DNA of 7,229 nt from an uncultured Bacteroidales bacterium (GCA_947176515.1 CAMWQZ010000049.1:1-7229), one strand, 5' to 3'; counted from the stretch's first letter, positions 1 through 7,017 are shown. Notes: generated from the sequence alone by a model not told the origin. Numbers and translations: made by a program.

Positions 1-2500
1 GGTAGATTTTACCGAAACGGTTGAAGTTAGATACGTACATACCGCCGTAGTAACCCTGGAGAGTCGAAAGTATGGTCGAGGGGCTGATGCCGGCTTGTTT
101 ACACTTGGCGGCGTCGATGTCGATAAGATACTGAGGGAAGGTCGGGTTGAAGGTTGTATAAGCCATCTGAATTTCGGGCTGAGCGTTGAGCTGGCCGAGG
201 AAAGCCTGAACGACTGAGAAGAACTGGTTGATATCGCCACCGGTCTTGTCCTGCATCTTGAGCTCGAAACCGTTGGTCACAGAGTAACCGGTAATCATAG
301 GCGGCGCGAAGAACACCACGCGGCCGTCTTTAATCTGCGATGTCAGCATATAAAGCTGCTGGATGACGTCGTTGACACTTTCGCCCTTGCCACGCTCGCT
401 CCAGTTTTTCAGCTTTATGAGGAGTGTGCCGTAGGTTGCGCCTTGGCCGGCAAGGAACGAATAACCATTGATGCTTTCGCACAGACGGACTGCCGGTATA
501 GACATAACGATTTTTTCAAGTTCGTTAAGCACTTCGGTAGTGCGTTCTTGCGATGTGCCGGCCGGCATGTCGACCATACCGAACATAAAGCCCGTATCCT
601 CGTTAGGCACCATAGCGCTCGGAGTGCGAGCCATAAGCCACACGAGCACGGCTACAGAAATGATCACCGATGCAAAAGAAACTATCCGGTGACGGCTGCA
701 CCAGGCAACAAGTTTCTTGTATTTTGAAAGCATGGCGCTGTAGCCTTTTTCGAAAGCATTGTGGAAACGCTTGCTAAACAAGCCGAGCACGGCGAGAATT
801 GCAACTGCGATGGCAATGCAGCTTTCGACAACGTTTTCAAAAGCAAACCAGTCGGCAATCATAAAGAAGATTGTAGCTGCAAGCAATATCAAAGTGATGA
901 TGGGAGGGAAGTTTATGCTGAAAGAGCGCTTTACTTTCTTGGTCATGACTTCAGCGGCTGCACCATAAGCCTTGCCCATACGTTCGCTTAATTTCTCATT
1001 CGAATTATGAGGCTTAAGGAAGACTGCGCAAAGAGCCGGAGAAAGAGTCAACGCGTTGACAGCAGAGAAACCGATGGCAATCGCCATAGTAATACCAAAC
1101 TGCTGGTAGAAGATGCCTGCAGTGCCCGGCATGAATGACACAGGGATAAACACGAGCATCATGACGAGGGTGATTGAGACAAGGGCGCCGGCGATTTCGT
1201 TCATAGCGTCGATAGATGCGCGACGGGCGGATGTATAACCTTGGTCAAGCTTGGCGTGGACAGCCTCGACCACAACGATAGCATCATCGACCACAATCGC
1301 AATCGCAAGAACGAGGGCTGAGAGGGTGATGAGGTTGATAGAGAAACCGATGAGGTCAAGGACGAAGAATGTACCAATGAGGGCGACAGGAATGGCAATT
1401 GCCGGGATGATAGTAGAGCGGAAGTCGGCGAGGAACACATAAACAACGAGGAACACAAGCACGAATGCTTCGATGAGCGTGCGGATAACGTTATGGATTG
1501 ATGCGTAGAGGAACTCGTTGTTGTTCATCGGGATTTCAAACTCAAGACCTTTGGGAAGGTCTTTTTTCAGAGTCTCAACGGTTGCAAGAACGTCGTTGAT
1601 AATCTTGGTAGCGTTAGAGCCGGCAGTCTGGAACACCATTGCCATCGATGACGGGTAGCCATTGGCTTTGTTGTGGAAGCCGTAGGTTACACGTCCAAGT
1701 TCGATGTCTGCAACATCTTTAAGATATAGAATCTCGCCGGTATCGCTGGCTCGGATAACTATATTGCCAAACTCTTCGGGAGTGGTGAGACGACCGCGAT
1801 AACGCATAGTGTATTGGAACGACTGGTCGCCCTGTTCGCCGAAGGAACCTGGAGCAGCCTCGACGTTCTGTTCGGCGAGTGAAGCGGCAACGTCTGAGGG
1901 CATAAGCTTGTACTGAGCCATAACTTCAGGCTTAAGCCATACGCGCATAGAATAATCGGCACCGAATGACATAACGTCGCCTACACCAGATATACGCTGG
2001 AGCACGGGTACGACATTAATCTTCATATAGTTATCGAGGAACTCTTCATTATAGTTGCCTGTGGTGTCAATAAGCGCGACACCAACGAGCATAGAAGTCT
2101 GGCGCTTCTGGGTGAGGACTCCGACCTGGTTGACTTCGGAGGGAAGAAGGTTTGCAGCCTTGGCAACGCGGTTCTGAACGTCGACGGCGGCCATATCCGG
2201 GTCAAAGCCCTGTTCGAAGGTCACGGTGATGGTTGCAGAGCCGGTGTTGGTTTCAGTCGATGTAATATATTGCATGCCTTCTGCACCGTTGATTGACTCT
2301 TCAAGAGGTGCAATCACAGAGTTAAGCACTGCCTGGGCATTGGCACCGCTATAGGTAGTAGAAACCGAGATAGTAGGAGGTGCGATGTCGGGGTATTGGG
2401 TGATAGGCAGCGAAACGAGGCCAATCAGACCCAGCAACACGATAAAGATCGAGATTACCGTCGAGAGCACCGGTCGATTGATAAATGTATCAAGTTTCAT
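1..2500 (-). CDS. RND efflux permease, HAE-1 (AcrB/MexB) family, 3' end cut by window edge
   Basis: Inner-membrane proton-driven pump of a tripartite multidrug efflux system. An uninterrupted frame runs from the ATG at 2500 to the left edge (833 codons, no stop), so the C-terminal fifth or so is missing. The N-terminus (MKLDTFINRPVLSTVI, then LPITQYPDIAPPTI) is the classic HAE-1 opening: TM1 followed by the periplasmic porter domain. TM2-TM6 fall at about residues 340-495. The proton-relay aspartate pair lies in VVDDAIVVVE at D405/D406 (AcrB D407/D408), and TM6 ends in NALTLSPALCAVFLKP. TM7 is at about 606-624, followed by PNEDTGFMFGMVDMPAGTSQERT, which starts the second porter repeat. The TM10 lysine expected in the family would lie beyond the edge. 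TM6 and TM7 are separated by about 65 more residues than in AcrB (see separate entry). The gene starts 45 bases after the adaptor stop and is presumably cotranscribed; there is no Shine-Dalgarno before the ATG. Substrates cannot be told from sequence. Confidence 0.96.
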   Translation of the reverse strand, partial: MKLDTFINRPVLSTVISIFIVLLGLIGLVSLPITQYPDIAPPTISVSTTYSGANAQAVLNSVIAPLEESINGAEGMQYITSTETNTGSATITVTFEQGFDPDMAAVDVQNRVAKAANLLPSEVNQVGVLTQKRQTSMLVGVALIDTTGNYNEEFLDNYMKINVVPVLQRISGVGDVMSFGADYSMRVWLKPEVMAQYKLMPSDVAASLAEQNVEAAPGSFGEQGDQSFQYTMRYRGRLTTPEEFGNIVIRASDTGEILYLKDVADIELGRVTYGFHNKANGYPSSMAMVFQTAGSNATKIINDVLATVETLKKDLPKGLEFEIPMNNNEFLYASIHNVIRTLIEAFVLVFLVVYVFLADFRSTIIPAIAIPVALIGTFFVLDLIGFSINLITLSALVLAIAIVVDDAIVVVEAVHAKLDQGYTSARRASIDAMNEIAGALVSITLVMMLVFIPVSFMPGTAGIFYQQFGITMAIAIGFSAVNALTLSPALCAVFLKPHNSNEKLSERMGKAYGAAAEVMTKKVKRSFSINFPPIITLILLAATIFFMIADWFAFENVVESCIAIAVAILAVLGLFSKRFHNAFEKGYSAMLSKYKKLVAWCSRHRIVSFASVIISVAVLVWLMARTPSAMVPNEDTGFMFGMVDMPAGTSQERTTEVLNELEKIVMSIPAVRLCESINGYSFLAGQGATYGTLLIKLKNWSERGKGESVNDVIQQLYMLTSQIKDGRVVFFAPPMITGYSVTNGFELKMQDKTGGDINQFFSVVQAFLGQLNAQPEIQMAYTTFNPTFPQYLIDIDAAKCKQAGISPSTILSTLQGYYGGMYVSNFNRFGKIY
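776..1006 (-). other. Extra two-helix insertion between TM6 and TM7 of the RND permease
   Basis: Residues about 499-575 of the permease lie between the TM6 end (LKP, 495-497) and the amphipathic stretch KRFHNAFEKGYSAM (577-590), which resembles the cytoplasmic helix preceding TM7 in AcrB. The insertion contains a charged linker (about 499-527), a hydrophobic segment at about 531-554 (starting NFPPIITLILL, ending near MIADWFAF) and a second at about 557-576 (VVESCIAIAVAILAVLGLF). In AcrB, as I recall it, this loop is short and soluble apart from the amphipathic helix. The reading frame is continuous through it. Two extra helices would form a hairpin and leave overall topology unchanged. Membrane placement is inferred from hydrophobicity only. 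Confidence 0.7.
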
Positions 2501-2545
2501 TATTAATCAGTATTCAAAAATTAATGCGATAATGTGTTTGAATAA

Positions 2546-3712
2546 TTATTGTTGCTGCTGAGCTTGTTGCTGAGCTGCTTTTTCGGCCGCGTCGACGGGA
2601 TTGACGGGCATATCTCCACGCACGCTTGTGCCGATGCCTTCGACTACGATGCGGTCGCCCGGGTTAAGGCCTGAAGTGACGATATATTGCTTGCCGTCAT
2701 TGACAGGAAGAATCTGAATTGGAGTGGCAACTGTGCGGTTTGAGTCATTAAGCGTGAAGACGTATTTAAGATCCTGGATTTCGAAAGTTGCCTTCTGTGG
2801 GATTGATATTGCATCGTGGGCGATAACGGGGATTGAAATCTGGCCGGTATTACCGCTGCGAAGCATGCCCGATGGATTGTCGAAAAGAGCACGAACGCTT
2901 GCCGAGCCGGTTGTGTTGTCGATAACGCCTGAAACTGTAGCAACTTTGCCTTCATAGGGATAAACCGAACCATCAGCGAGTGTAAGCTTGACAGCCGGCA
3001 TAGAAGCGATAGCCTCGGCGAGAGATTGAGAGCCCCCGTTAGTCAGTTCGAGAATGTCTTTTTCGTTAAGAGAGAAGTAAGCATAGATGTCAGAGTTGTC
3101 GCTGACAGTGGTGAGAGGTTGCATCGACGAGGGTGATGCGAGCGAGCCTTCGCGGTTGGGTATTGTGCCGACAACGCCATCGCTTGGAGCAGTCACCGTA
3201 GTGTAAGCAAGGTTTTTGCGAGCGGTTGTCAGTGCAGCTTGCGCTTGAGAGAGTTGTGCTTTAGCCTGTTCGAGCTGATTGGCTGCCATCTGCCATTCAT
3301 ATTCGCTTATAATATTTTTATCAAGAAGCTTGCGCTTGTTGGCCTCGGTGAGCTGGGCTGTCGAAACGGCCGTCTTTGCTGCGTTAACAGCAGCTTCAGC
3401 TTGGTCGACGGCTGCCTGGAATTGCACTTGGTCAAGAGTGAAAAGCACCTGGCCTTTGCGCACATGCTGGCCTTCGTCAACGTGAACTTTTGTTATGAAA
3501 CCAGTAACCTGGGGACGGATATCAATGTCGGTTTTACCTTTGATGGTTGCAGGATATGTGTGATGAAGCTCTGAGTCAGATTTCTGAACTGTCATTACTG
3601 CAAGCGATGGCACCATGGCCTGTTGGGTCTGCTGTTGTCCGCCGCATGACGAAAGTGACAAGGCGGCAATTGCCACAGAAAGGCAAGTAAGATTGGACGC
3701 TTTAATCTTCAT
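2546..3712 (-). CDS. RND efflux periplasmic adaptor lipoprotein (AcrA/MexA family)
   Basis: Membrane-fusion subunit bridging the RND permease and an outer-membrane channel. The 388 residues match the usual adaptor length. The N-terminus is a lipoprotein signal peptide (MKIKASNL, then a hydrophobic stretch to about 20) ending in a lipobox LSSC with the acylated cysteine at C23. The mature protein begins GGQQQTQQ. The two halves of the barrel-sandwich (lipoyl-like) domain are at about 58-95 (IDIRPQVTGFITKVHVDEGQHVRKGQVLF region) and 167-205 (TTVTAPSDGVVG). Between them is an Ala/Gln-rich alpha-hairpin coiled coil (about 96-165), followed by a beta-barrel (about 207-297) and a membrane-proximal domain (about 298-370). 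The last 14 residues are Ala/Gln-rich, with a QQQAQQQQ end. First gene of the efflux operon, with the permease 45 bases downstream. No Shine-Dalgarno; a TACCTTTG promoter element lies 67 bases upstream of the start. No regulator gene is adjacent. Confidence 0.96.
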   Translation of the reverse strand: MKIKASNLTCLSVAIAALSLSSCGGQQQTQQAMVPSLAVMTVQKSDSELHHTYPATIKGKTDIDIRPQVTGFITKVHVDEGQHVRKGQVLFTLDQVQFQAAVDQAEAAVNAAKTAVSTAQLTEANKRKLLDKNIISEYEWQMAANQLEQAKAQLSQAQAALTTARKNLAYTTVTAPSDGVVGTIPNREGSLASPSSMQPLTTVSDNSDIYAYFSLNEKDILELTNGGSQSLAEAIASMPAVKLTLADGSVYPYEGKVATVSGVIDNTTGSASVRALFDNPSGMLRSGNTGQISIPVIAHDAISIPQKATFEIQDLKYVFTLNDSNRTVATPIQILPVNDGKQYIVTSGLNPGDRIVVEGIGTSVRGDMPVNPVDAAEKAAQQQAQQQQ

Positions 3713-3778
3713 GTGATTTTGAAAATGTGATTGTTTTAATCTATTTATAAACTATTTATTTTACCTAATTTAACGATG

Positions 3779-3786
3779 CAAAGGTA
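3779..3786 (-). promoter_or_regulatory. Bacteroidota-type -7 promoter box for the efflux operon
   Basis: On the minus strand this reads TACCTTTG, an exact match to the Bacteroidota sigma-ABfr -7 consensus TAnnTTTG. It would start transcription about 60 bases before the adaptor ATG (3712), with an A/T-rich leader. No TTTG is found 19-21 bases upstream of it (3806-3811), so the -33 box is poor. This may mean weak or activator-dependent expression. Position and consensus match are seen; use as a promoter is inferred. Confidence 0.6.
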
Positions 3787-3899
3787 GTCAAAAATCGCCA
3801 TCTGTTAGTGTCTAAAACCGATAGGATTTTGGTCGAAAACGGAAGTCTACGTTAAAAAAATGCTAAAAAACATATTTTTAACACAAAGTGAAACCAATA

Positions 3900-3936
3900 A
3901 AACACGAAGCGCCGTCCCCTGTAAAGGAAACGGCGC
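3900..3936 (-). terminator. Intrinsic terminator after aspD
   Basis: Stem arms at 3926-3936 and 3909-3919 pair over 11 positions on the minus strand (GCGCCGT with ACGGCGC, then two G-U and two G-C pairs) around a 6-base loop. A T-rich stretch (GTTTTATT) follows a few bases after the stem. It lies about 22 bases past the aspD stop and before the efflux promoter, so it separates the two units. Confidence 0.75.
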
Positions 3937-3958
3937 CGCGGAGCTTGATTAAAAAACG

Positions 3959-5587
3959 TTATTTTGACTCGCTGTATTCTTTGTAATATTCTTCGAGGAT
4001 TGCTCTGACTTGGCGTCCGATAGTAGCGTAATCATCTCGGTTGAGGTTTGCCTCTGAAGTTCGTATGCTCCAGTTTGGTCCGGCAAACCCAGAGCCGTTT
4101 AGCACAACGATTCCCTTTTCAGCAGCAAGCCTCAAGGTTACATCGAGCGGATTGTGGGTCTTGCGCAGCCATTCGGCAAATTTATCGCCATAGATTTTCT
4201 TAGCCCAGACAAGCATATCAATCTCGCTATAGTAGCCGACTCTCAGAGGGTCGGGCATGACGGTGAAGCCAGTGTTATCCCATAAGGCCTTGAGCCGGTC
4301 GTGAATCATGGCCTGCATCTTACGTTTGTAGACATCGTCAGTGTCAATGAGACATTTGAGTGCGAACAGGCTCATCATTATCTGTTGAGGAGTGGAGAGA
4401 CCGGCGGTATGGTTCAAAGCCACGTCACGGCTGTCGGCAACCATGCGGTCAATAAATTTCAGCTTGTCGGCGTCGAGTGTGAGCGAGCCATATCGGCGAG
4501 CGAGCTGTTTGCGTTTCGTCTCTGGAAGTTGAGCTATGAGTTTATCCATGACGTTGTCTTTTGCAGTTGCGACAACTGCCAGACGCCAACCGGTAGCTCC
4601 AAAATATTTTGAGAACGAATAGACGCATATTGTATTATATGGTAGCTCATACATCAGCGACTTGAAATTTGTGGCAAACGTAGCATATACGTCATCGGTA
4701 ACGACGATAAGATTAGGGTTGTCTTTTTTGACTATGTCGACTAAACGTTTCAGGTTGTCGTCAGAGAGACGATAAGATGGCGGATTTGACGGATTGATTA
4801 GACAGACAAGCTTTATTGATGGGTCACGAAGTTTATCGAGTTCTTCGTCAGTGTATTGCCAGTCGTGATACCCTTCTGCATCAACAGGATTGGCGCTGAT
4901 TGTAACCACGTCAAAACCGAAACGGTCGAGTTTAGGTATTTCAAGATACGGTGTGAATAAAGGCGCCATTAAGGCGATTTTATCCCCCTTTTCGACTAAA
5001 TGGTTTGCCTGAAGCGAATCGAAGATGTAGCACATTGCCGCGGTGCCTCCTTCGGTAGCGAAAATGTCATATTCTCTACCTTCGCCCTTCGCGCGTTCGC
5101 CCATTTCTTGAGCGAGATATGCCTGTGAAATCTTCTCGGTGTATTTGAGTATTCGGGGAGGAGTAGGGTAGTGATCGCCGATTATGCCATCGACCCATTC
5201 GAGCACGAGTTCGTTGCGGTCGGCTTTTAGGTGTTCGGTTGAGTATTTGTATGAAGCTGCCAGCAATTTGGATGCTTCTGATTCTGGTTGATTGGCAATG
5301 AACTCCTCAAAGCGGTCAGCTATACCGTCTTCGGATGGGCAACCAGCAATACCCGGAGTGTCTTGGTACACGCGCTTACACTCCTCCATGGCAAAAGAAC
5401 CCAGTAGGAAAAACGCTTCTCGAGCATCATAAGATATCCAGTTGGGGTTACCTCTGCCGGCATTTAGAAATGTAGCGCTTGATTTTCGAGAGTCATTCTG
5501 GGCTAACCTTATTAATTCGTTTTTTATTTCAAAAGGGCTCATTTTTGATAGCCGCTTTTCGTAGTCTTTATCAAGGTGATTTTCCAT
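3959..5587 (-). CDS. aspD: Bifunctional aspartate aminotransferase / aspartate 4-decarboxylase (PLP, fold type I)
   Basis: Cytoplasmic PLP enzyme that removes the beta-carboxyl of L-aspartate to give L-alanine and CO2, with side transaminase activity. The 542 residues match the aspartate 4-decarboxylase family (about 530-550) and are much longer than ordinary aminotransferases (about 400). Visible motifs: LNAGRGNPNW near residue 41, the family's N-terminal substrate region; NPSNPPS (265-271), the cofactor-ring asparagine region; TDDVY (297-301), whose Asp and Tyr contact PLP; SFSKYFGATGWRL with the Schiff-base lysine K327; and WSIRTSEAN with R509, corresponding to the arginine that binds the substrate alpha-carboxylate. 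The gene is flanked by hairpin terminators on both sides and appears monocistronic. The ATG at 5587 has an A/T-rich leader, no Shine-Dalgarno and no convincing promoter box. In many bacteria this enzyme works with the AspT aspartate:alanine antiporter to consume protons and build a proton-motive force; no antiporter is present here. A plain alanine-forming role is equally possible. Confidence 0.93.
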   Translation of the reverse strand: MENHLDKDYEKRLSKMSPFEIKNELIRLAQNDSRKSSATFLNAGRGNPNWISYDAREAFFLLGSFAMEECKRVYQDTPGIAGCPSEDGIADRFEEFIANQPESEASKLLAASYKYSTEHLKADRNELVLEWVDGIIGDHYPTPPRILKYTEKISQAYLAQEMGERAKGEGREYDIFATEGGTAAMCYIFDSLQANHLVEKGDKIALMAPLFTPYLEIPKLDRFGFDVVTISANPVDAEGYHDWQYTDEELDKLRDPSIKLVCLINPSNPPSYRLSDDNLKRLVDIVKKDNPNLIVVTDDVYATFATNFKSLMYELPYNTICVYSFSKYFGATGWRLAVVATAKDNVMDKLIAQLPETKRKQLARRYGSLTLDADKLKFIDRMVADSRDVALNHTAGLSTPQQIMMSLFALKCLIDTDDVYKRKMQAMIHDRLKALWDNTGFTVMPDPLRVGYYSEIDMLVWAKKIYGDKFAEWLRKTHNPLDVTLRLAAEKGIVVLNGSGFAGPNWSIRTSEANLNRDDYATIGRQVRAILEEYYKEYSESK

Positions 5588-5644
5588 ATAATTTGTAAAT
5601 TACTTATATAGACACAACGCCACATAACTCTCTATTGTTCGCCA

Positions 5645-5697
5645 ACAAAAACGAGAAGCTCCTGCCGTGATGGCAAGAGCTTCACTACTCGTTTTGT
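5645..5697 (-). terminator. Long hairpin terminator after hpf
   Basis: An interrupted stem begins 7 bases after the hpf stop. On the minus strand, AAAACGA (5695-5689 arm side) pairs with TCGTTTT (5654-5648), GAAGCTC (5683-5677) with GAGCTTC (5661-5655), and TGCC (5675-5672) with GGCA (5666-5663) around a 5-base loop. A 5-base bulge sits on one side and a single mismatch between the inner stems. The 3' side runs into TTTTTGTT, giving a U-tract. It separates hpf from aspD. The T-rich flank on the other strand would also allow function in reverse. Confidence 0.8.
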
Positions 5698-5704
5698 CTA
5701 TTGT

Positions 5705-5998
5705 TTATTTCTTTTGTTTCAATTTTTCGAGCTGACGGTCGATGGCTTCAAGTGCTACATCTACTGCTTCTTCAAATGAGTCGGCAACTTTAGAAGCGAC
5801 TATTTCGCCGTGCTGAGGAACCGTGGCTTTTATTATGGCCTCTTTATTCATTGCTGTTTCTGGTTTTACAACTTTTAGGTTGACGTCGACCGCTGCAATG
5901 GCTTCGTTACGACGCACGAGCTTGTCGATTTTCTTATTGATGAAAGATTCGAGGCGTTCGGAAATTTCAAAATGGATTGCTTGAATTCTTACTTCCAT
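5705..5998 (-). CDS. hpf: Ribosome hibernation-promoting factor, short form (HPF/RaiA family)
   Basis: Small protein that binds the 30S decoding region in stationary phase and stalls or dimerises ribosomes. I place the start at the ATG at 5998 (97 residues, MEVRIQAIHFEISERLESFINKK...). This gives the usual short-HPF length (about 95-100), and the ATG has a perfect GGAGG 8 bases upstream. An upstream in-frame ATG at 6037 would add 13 residues (MHIPVHKNLEDKI) that overlap xerC and do not look like the family. The pattern is typical: beta strand (VRIQAIHFEIS), helix (ERLESFINKKIDKLVRR), strands around DVNLKVVKPE and IIKATVPQHGEIVASKVAD, and a C-terminal helix (SFEEAVDVALEAIDRQLEKLKQKK). No long-HPF C-terminal dimerisation domain is present. 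It starts 4 bases after the xerC stop, so translational coupling is likely. Confidence 0.93.
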   Translation of the reverse strand: MEVRIQAIHFEISERLESFINKKIDKLVRRNEAIAAVDVNLKVVKPETAMNKEAIIKATVPQHGEIVASKVADSFEEAVDVALEAIDRQLEKLKQKK

Positions 5999-6002
5999 AA
6001 TT

Positions 6003-6923
6003 TTATCCTCCAGATTTTTGTGCACGGGGATGTGCAAGTTTGTAATTGTTTAATAATTCTCGGTAAGACAGATGTGTATATATCTGAGTAGTTGACAAAG
6101 ATTGATGACCGAGTAATTGCTGAACGGCTGTAATGTCAGCGCCATTGTTAAGCATGTCAGTGGCAAAGGAGTGGCGCAACACGTGAGGCGAGCACTTCTC
6201 AGCGGTTACCCGTCCCTGGAGGGTGTCATGCACAATCGTGTAGACCAGCTTGCGATAGAGCTGCTGACCGTCTGGCCGAACGAAAAAATATTCGGTGTGG
6301 TCTGAGCCGACGGTTTCGGTGCGTAGCTTACGGTAATCTATGATTAATTGTCGCATTTCTTCTCCAAATGGGATTATTCTTTCTTTATTACGTTTGCCGA
6401 GCACTTTTAGTTCGCCTTTATAAAGGTTAATGTCGGCGTCAAGTAAGCCGAGCAGTTCAGAGCATCGCATCCCGGTGGAGTAAAACATATCGACTATTAG
6501 ATGATTACGCATCTCTATGAAGTCGTTGTTGTCAAAATCGTCGTCAAGAATTTTTTTTGTCTGCTCGGGTCGGATAAACGAGGGCAGACGTTTAGGCATA
6601 CGCGCAGGCGTTAGTTCTGCGGCCGGGTTGGAGCGTAAGCCGTGGCGACGCATAAGATATTTATAGAAAGCGCGTAATGATTGTATTTTACGTCTTATAG
6701 AGCGAGGCGAAATACCTTCAGAAGCCATGAATGAAATCCATAGACGAAGGTCATTGACTCCGACCAGTTCAGGCGCCGGAGCGTCAGAGGTCGATTTGCA
6801 ACCGGCGATGCCTATTGATGCAGCGAAATCATACCACTGCCTGATGTCGTTACCATATGACAAAACGGTGTGATCTGATAAATTCAGTTCACACCGTAAA
6901 TATGTTAAAAAGGCATCTATCAT
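6003..6923 (-). CDS. xerC: Tyrosine recombinase, XerC type
   Basis: Site-specific recombinase of the XerC/XerD family, which resolves chromosome dimers at dif with FtsK. The 306 residues are normal for the family (about 295-310). The N-terminal SAM-like core-binding domain (1-95) begins MIDAFLTYLRCELNLSDHTVLSY. The catalytic domain shows all family residues: R153 (STGMRCSELLGL), K177 (VLGKRNKERIIPF), H247 and R250 (SPHVLRHSFATDML), H273 (LLGHQSLSTTQ) and the nucleophile Y282 (IYTH). The C-terminus IYTHLSYRELLNNYKLAHPRA matches the Xer tail. Its place between rpsU and hpf is a conserved Bacteroidales arrangement, which favours a housekeeping Xer protein over a phage or transposon integrase. 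It has its own promoter in the rpsU-xerC gap, no Shine-Dalgarno, and its 3' end carries the hpf ribosome-binding site. XerC versus XerD cannot be separated with certainty by eye. Confidence 0.93.
   Translation of the reverse strand: MIDAFLTYLRCELNLSDHTVLSYGNDIRQWYDFAASIGIAGCKSTSDAPAPELVGVNDLRLWISFMASEGISPRSIRRKIQSLRAFYKYLMRRHGLRSNPAAELTPARMPKRLPSFIRPEQTKKILDDDFDNNDFIEMRNHLIVDMFYSTGMRCSELLGLLDADINLYKGELKVLGKRNKERIIPFGEEMRQLIIDYRKLRTETVGSDHTEYFFVRPDGQQLYRKLVYTIVHDTLQGRVTAEKCSPHVLRHSFATDMLNNGADITAVQQLLGHQSLSTTQIYTHLSYRELLNNYKLAHPRAQKSGG
6007..6011 (-). promoter_or_regulatory. Shine-Dalgarno of hpf, embedded in the end of xerC
   Basis: GGAGG on the minus strand, 8 bases before the ATG at 5998. 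It decides the hpf start. The same bases encode the final Gly-Gly of xerC, whose stop is at 6003-6005. It is the only clear Shine-Dalgarno among the six gene starts in the window. Confidence 0.8.
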
Positions 6924-6970
6924 TTCGCTTTTGGTTTATCTGCCGATTGATGAAAACCGGCTTATGGAAG

Positions 6971-7002
6971 CGAAGATAGCAAATCCTTTTTATGCGACCA
7001 AA
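6971..7002 (-). promoter_or_regulatory. Promoter of xerC-hpf
   Basis: On the minus strand a TTTG (-33 box, 7002-6999) is followed by a 20-base spacer and TATCTTCG (6978-6971). The latter matches the Bacteroidota -7 consensus TAnnTTTG with one mismatch. The 19-21 base spacing is the one expected for this sigma factor. Transcription would start about 40 bases before the xerC ATG at 6923. It lies downstream of rpsU, so xerC-hpf can be expressed apart from rpsU as well as by read-through. Confidence 0.6.
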
Positions 7003-7017
7003 TAAAAACGCAGAAAA

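Noticed and set aside
443..727. Open frame on the plus strand, 94 codons
   Set aside because: Lies wholly antisense to the RND permease, which has an unbroken, clearly conserved frame; the product has no recognisable family pattern.
1201..1458. Minus-strand frame, 85 codons, Ser/Leu-rich
   Set aside because: Out-of-frame reading of the permease TM4 region; composition is an artefact of the membrane-protein codons.
3239..3574. Plus-strand frame, 111 codons
   Set aside because: Antisense to the adaptor coiled coil and lipoyl domain; no start signal or family resemblance.
4301..4612. Plus-strand frame, 103 codons
   Set aside because: Antisense to the aspartate decarboxylase catalytic core, which is fully intact.
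5588..5640. Promoter for aspD (TAATTTAC or TATGTGGC as a -7 box)
   Set aside because: Each departs from TAnnTTTG or lacks a TTTG at the right spacing; too weak to call.
5999..6037. Upstream start for hpf at 6037
   Set aside because: The extra 13 residues overlap xerC, do not fit the HPF N-terminus, and the ATG at 5998 has a perfect GGAGG.
6003..6923. The tyrosine recombinase as a sign of a mobile element
   Set aside because: Conserved position between rpsU and hpf, standard Xer length and C-terminus, and no flanking repeats, att-like sites or cargo genes.
6941..6961. Imperfect inverted repeat GCCGATT / AACCGGC in the xerC leader
   Set aside because: Short stem with a mismatch and no U-tract; could be chance.
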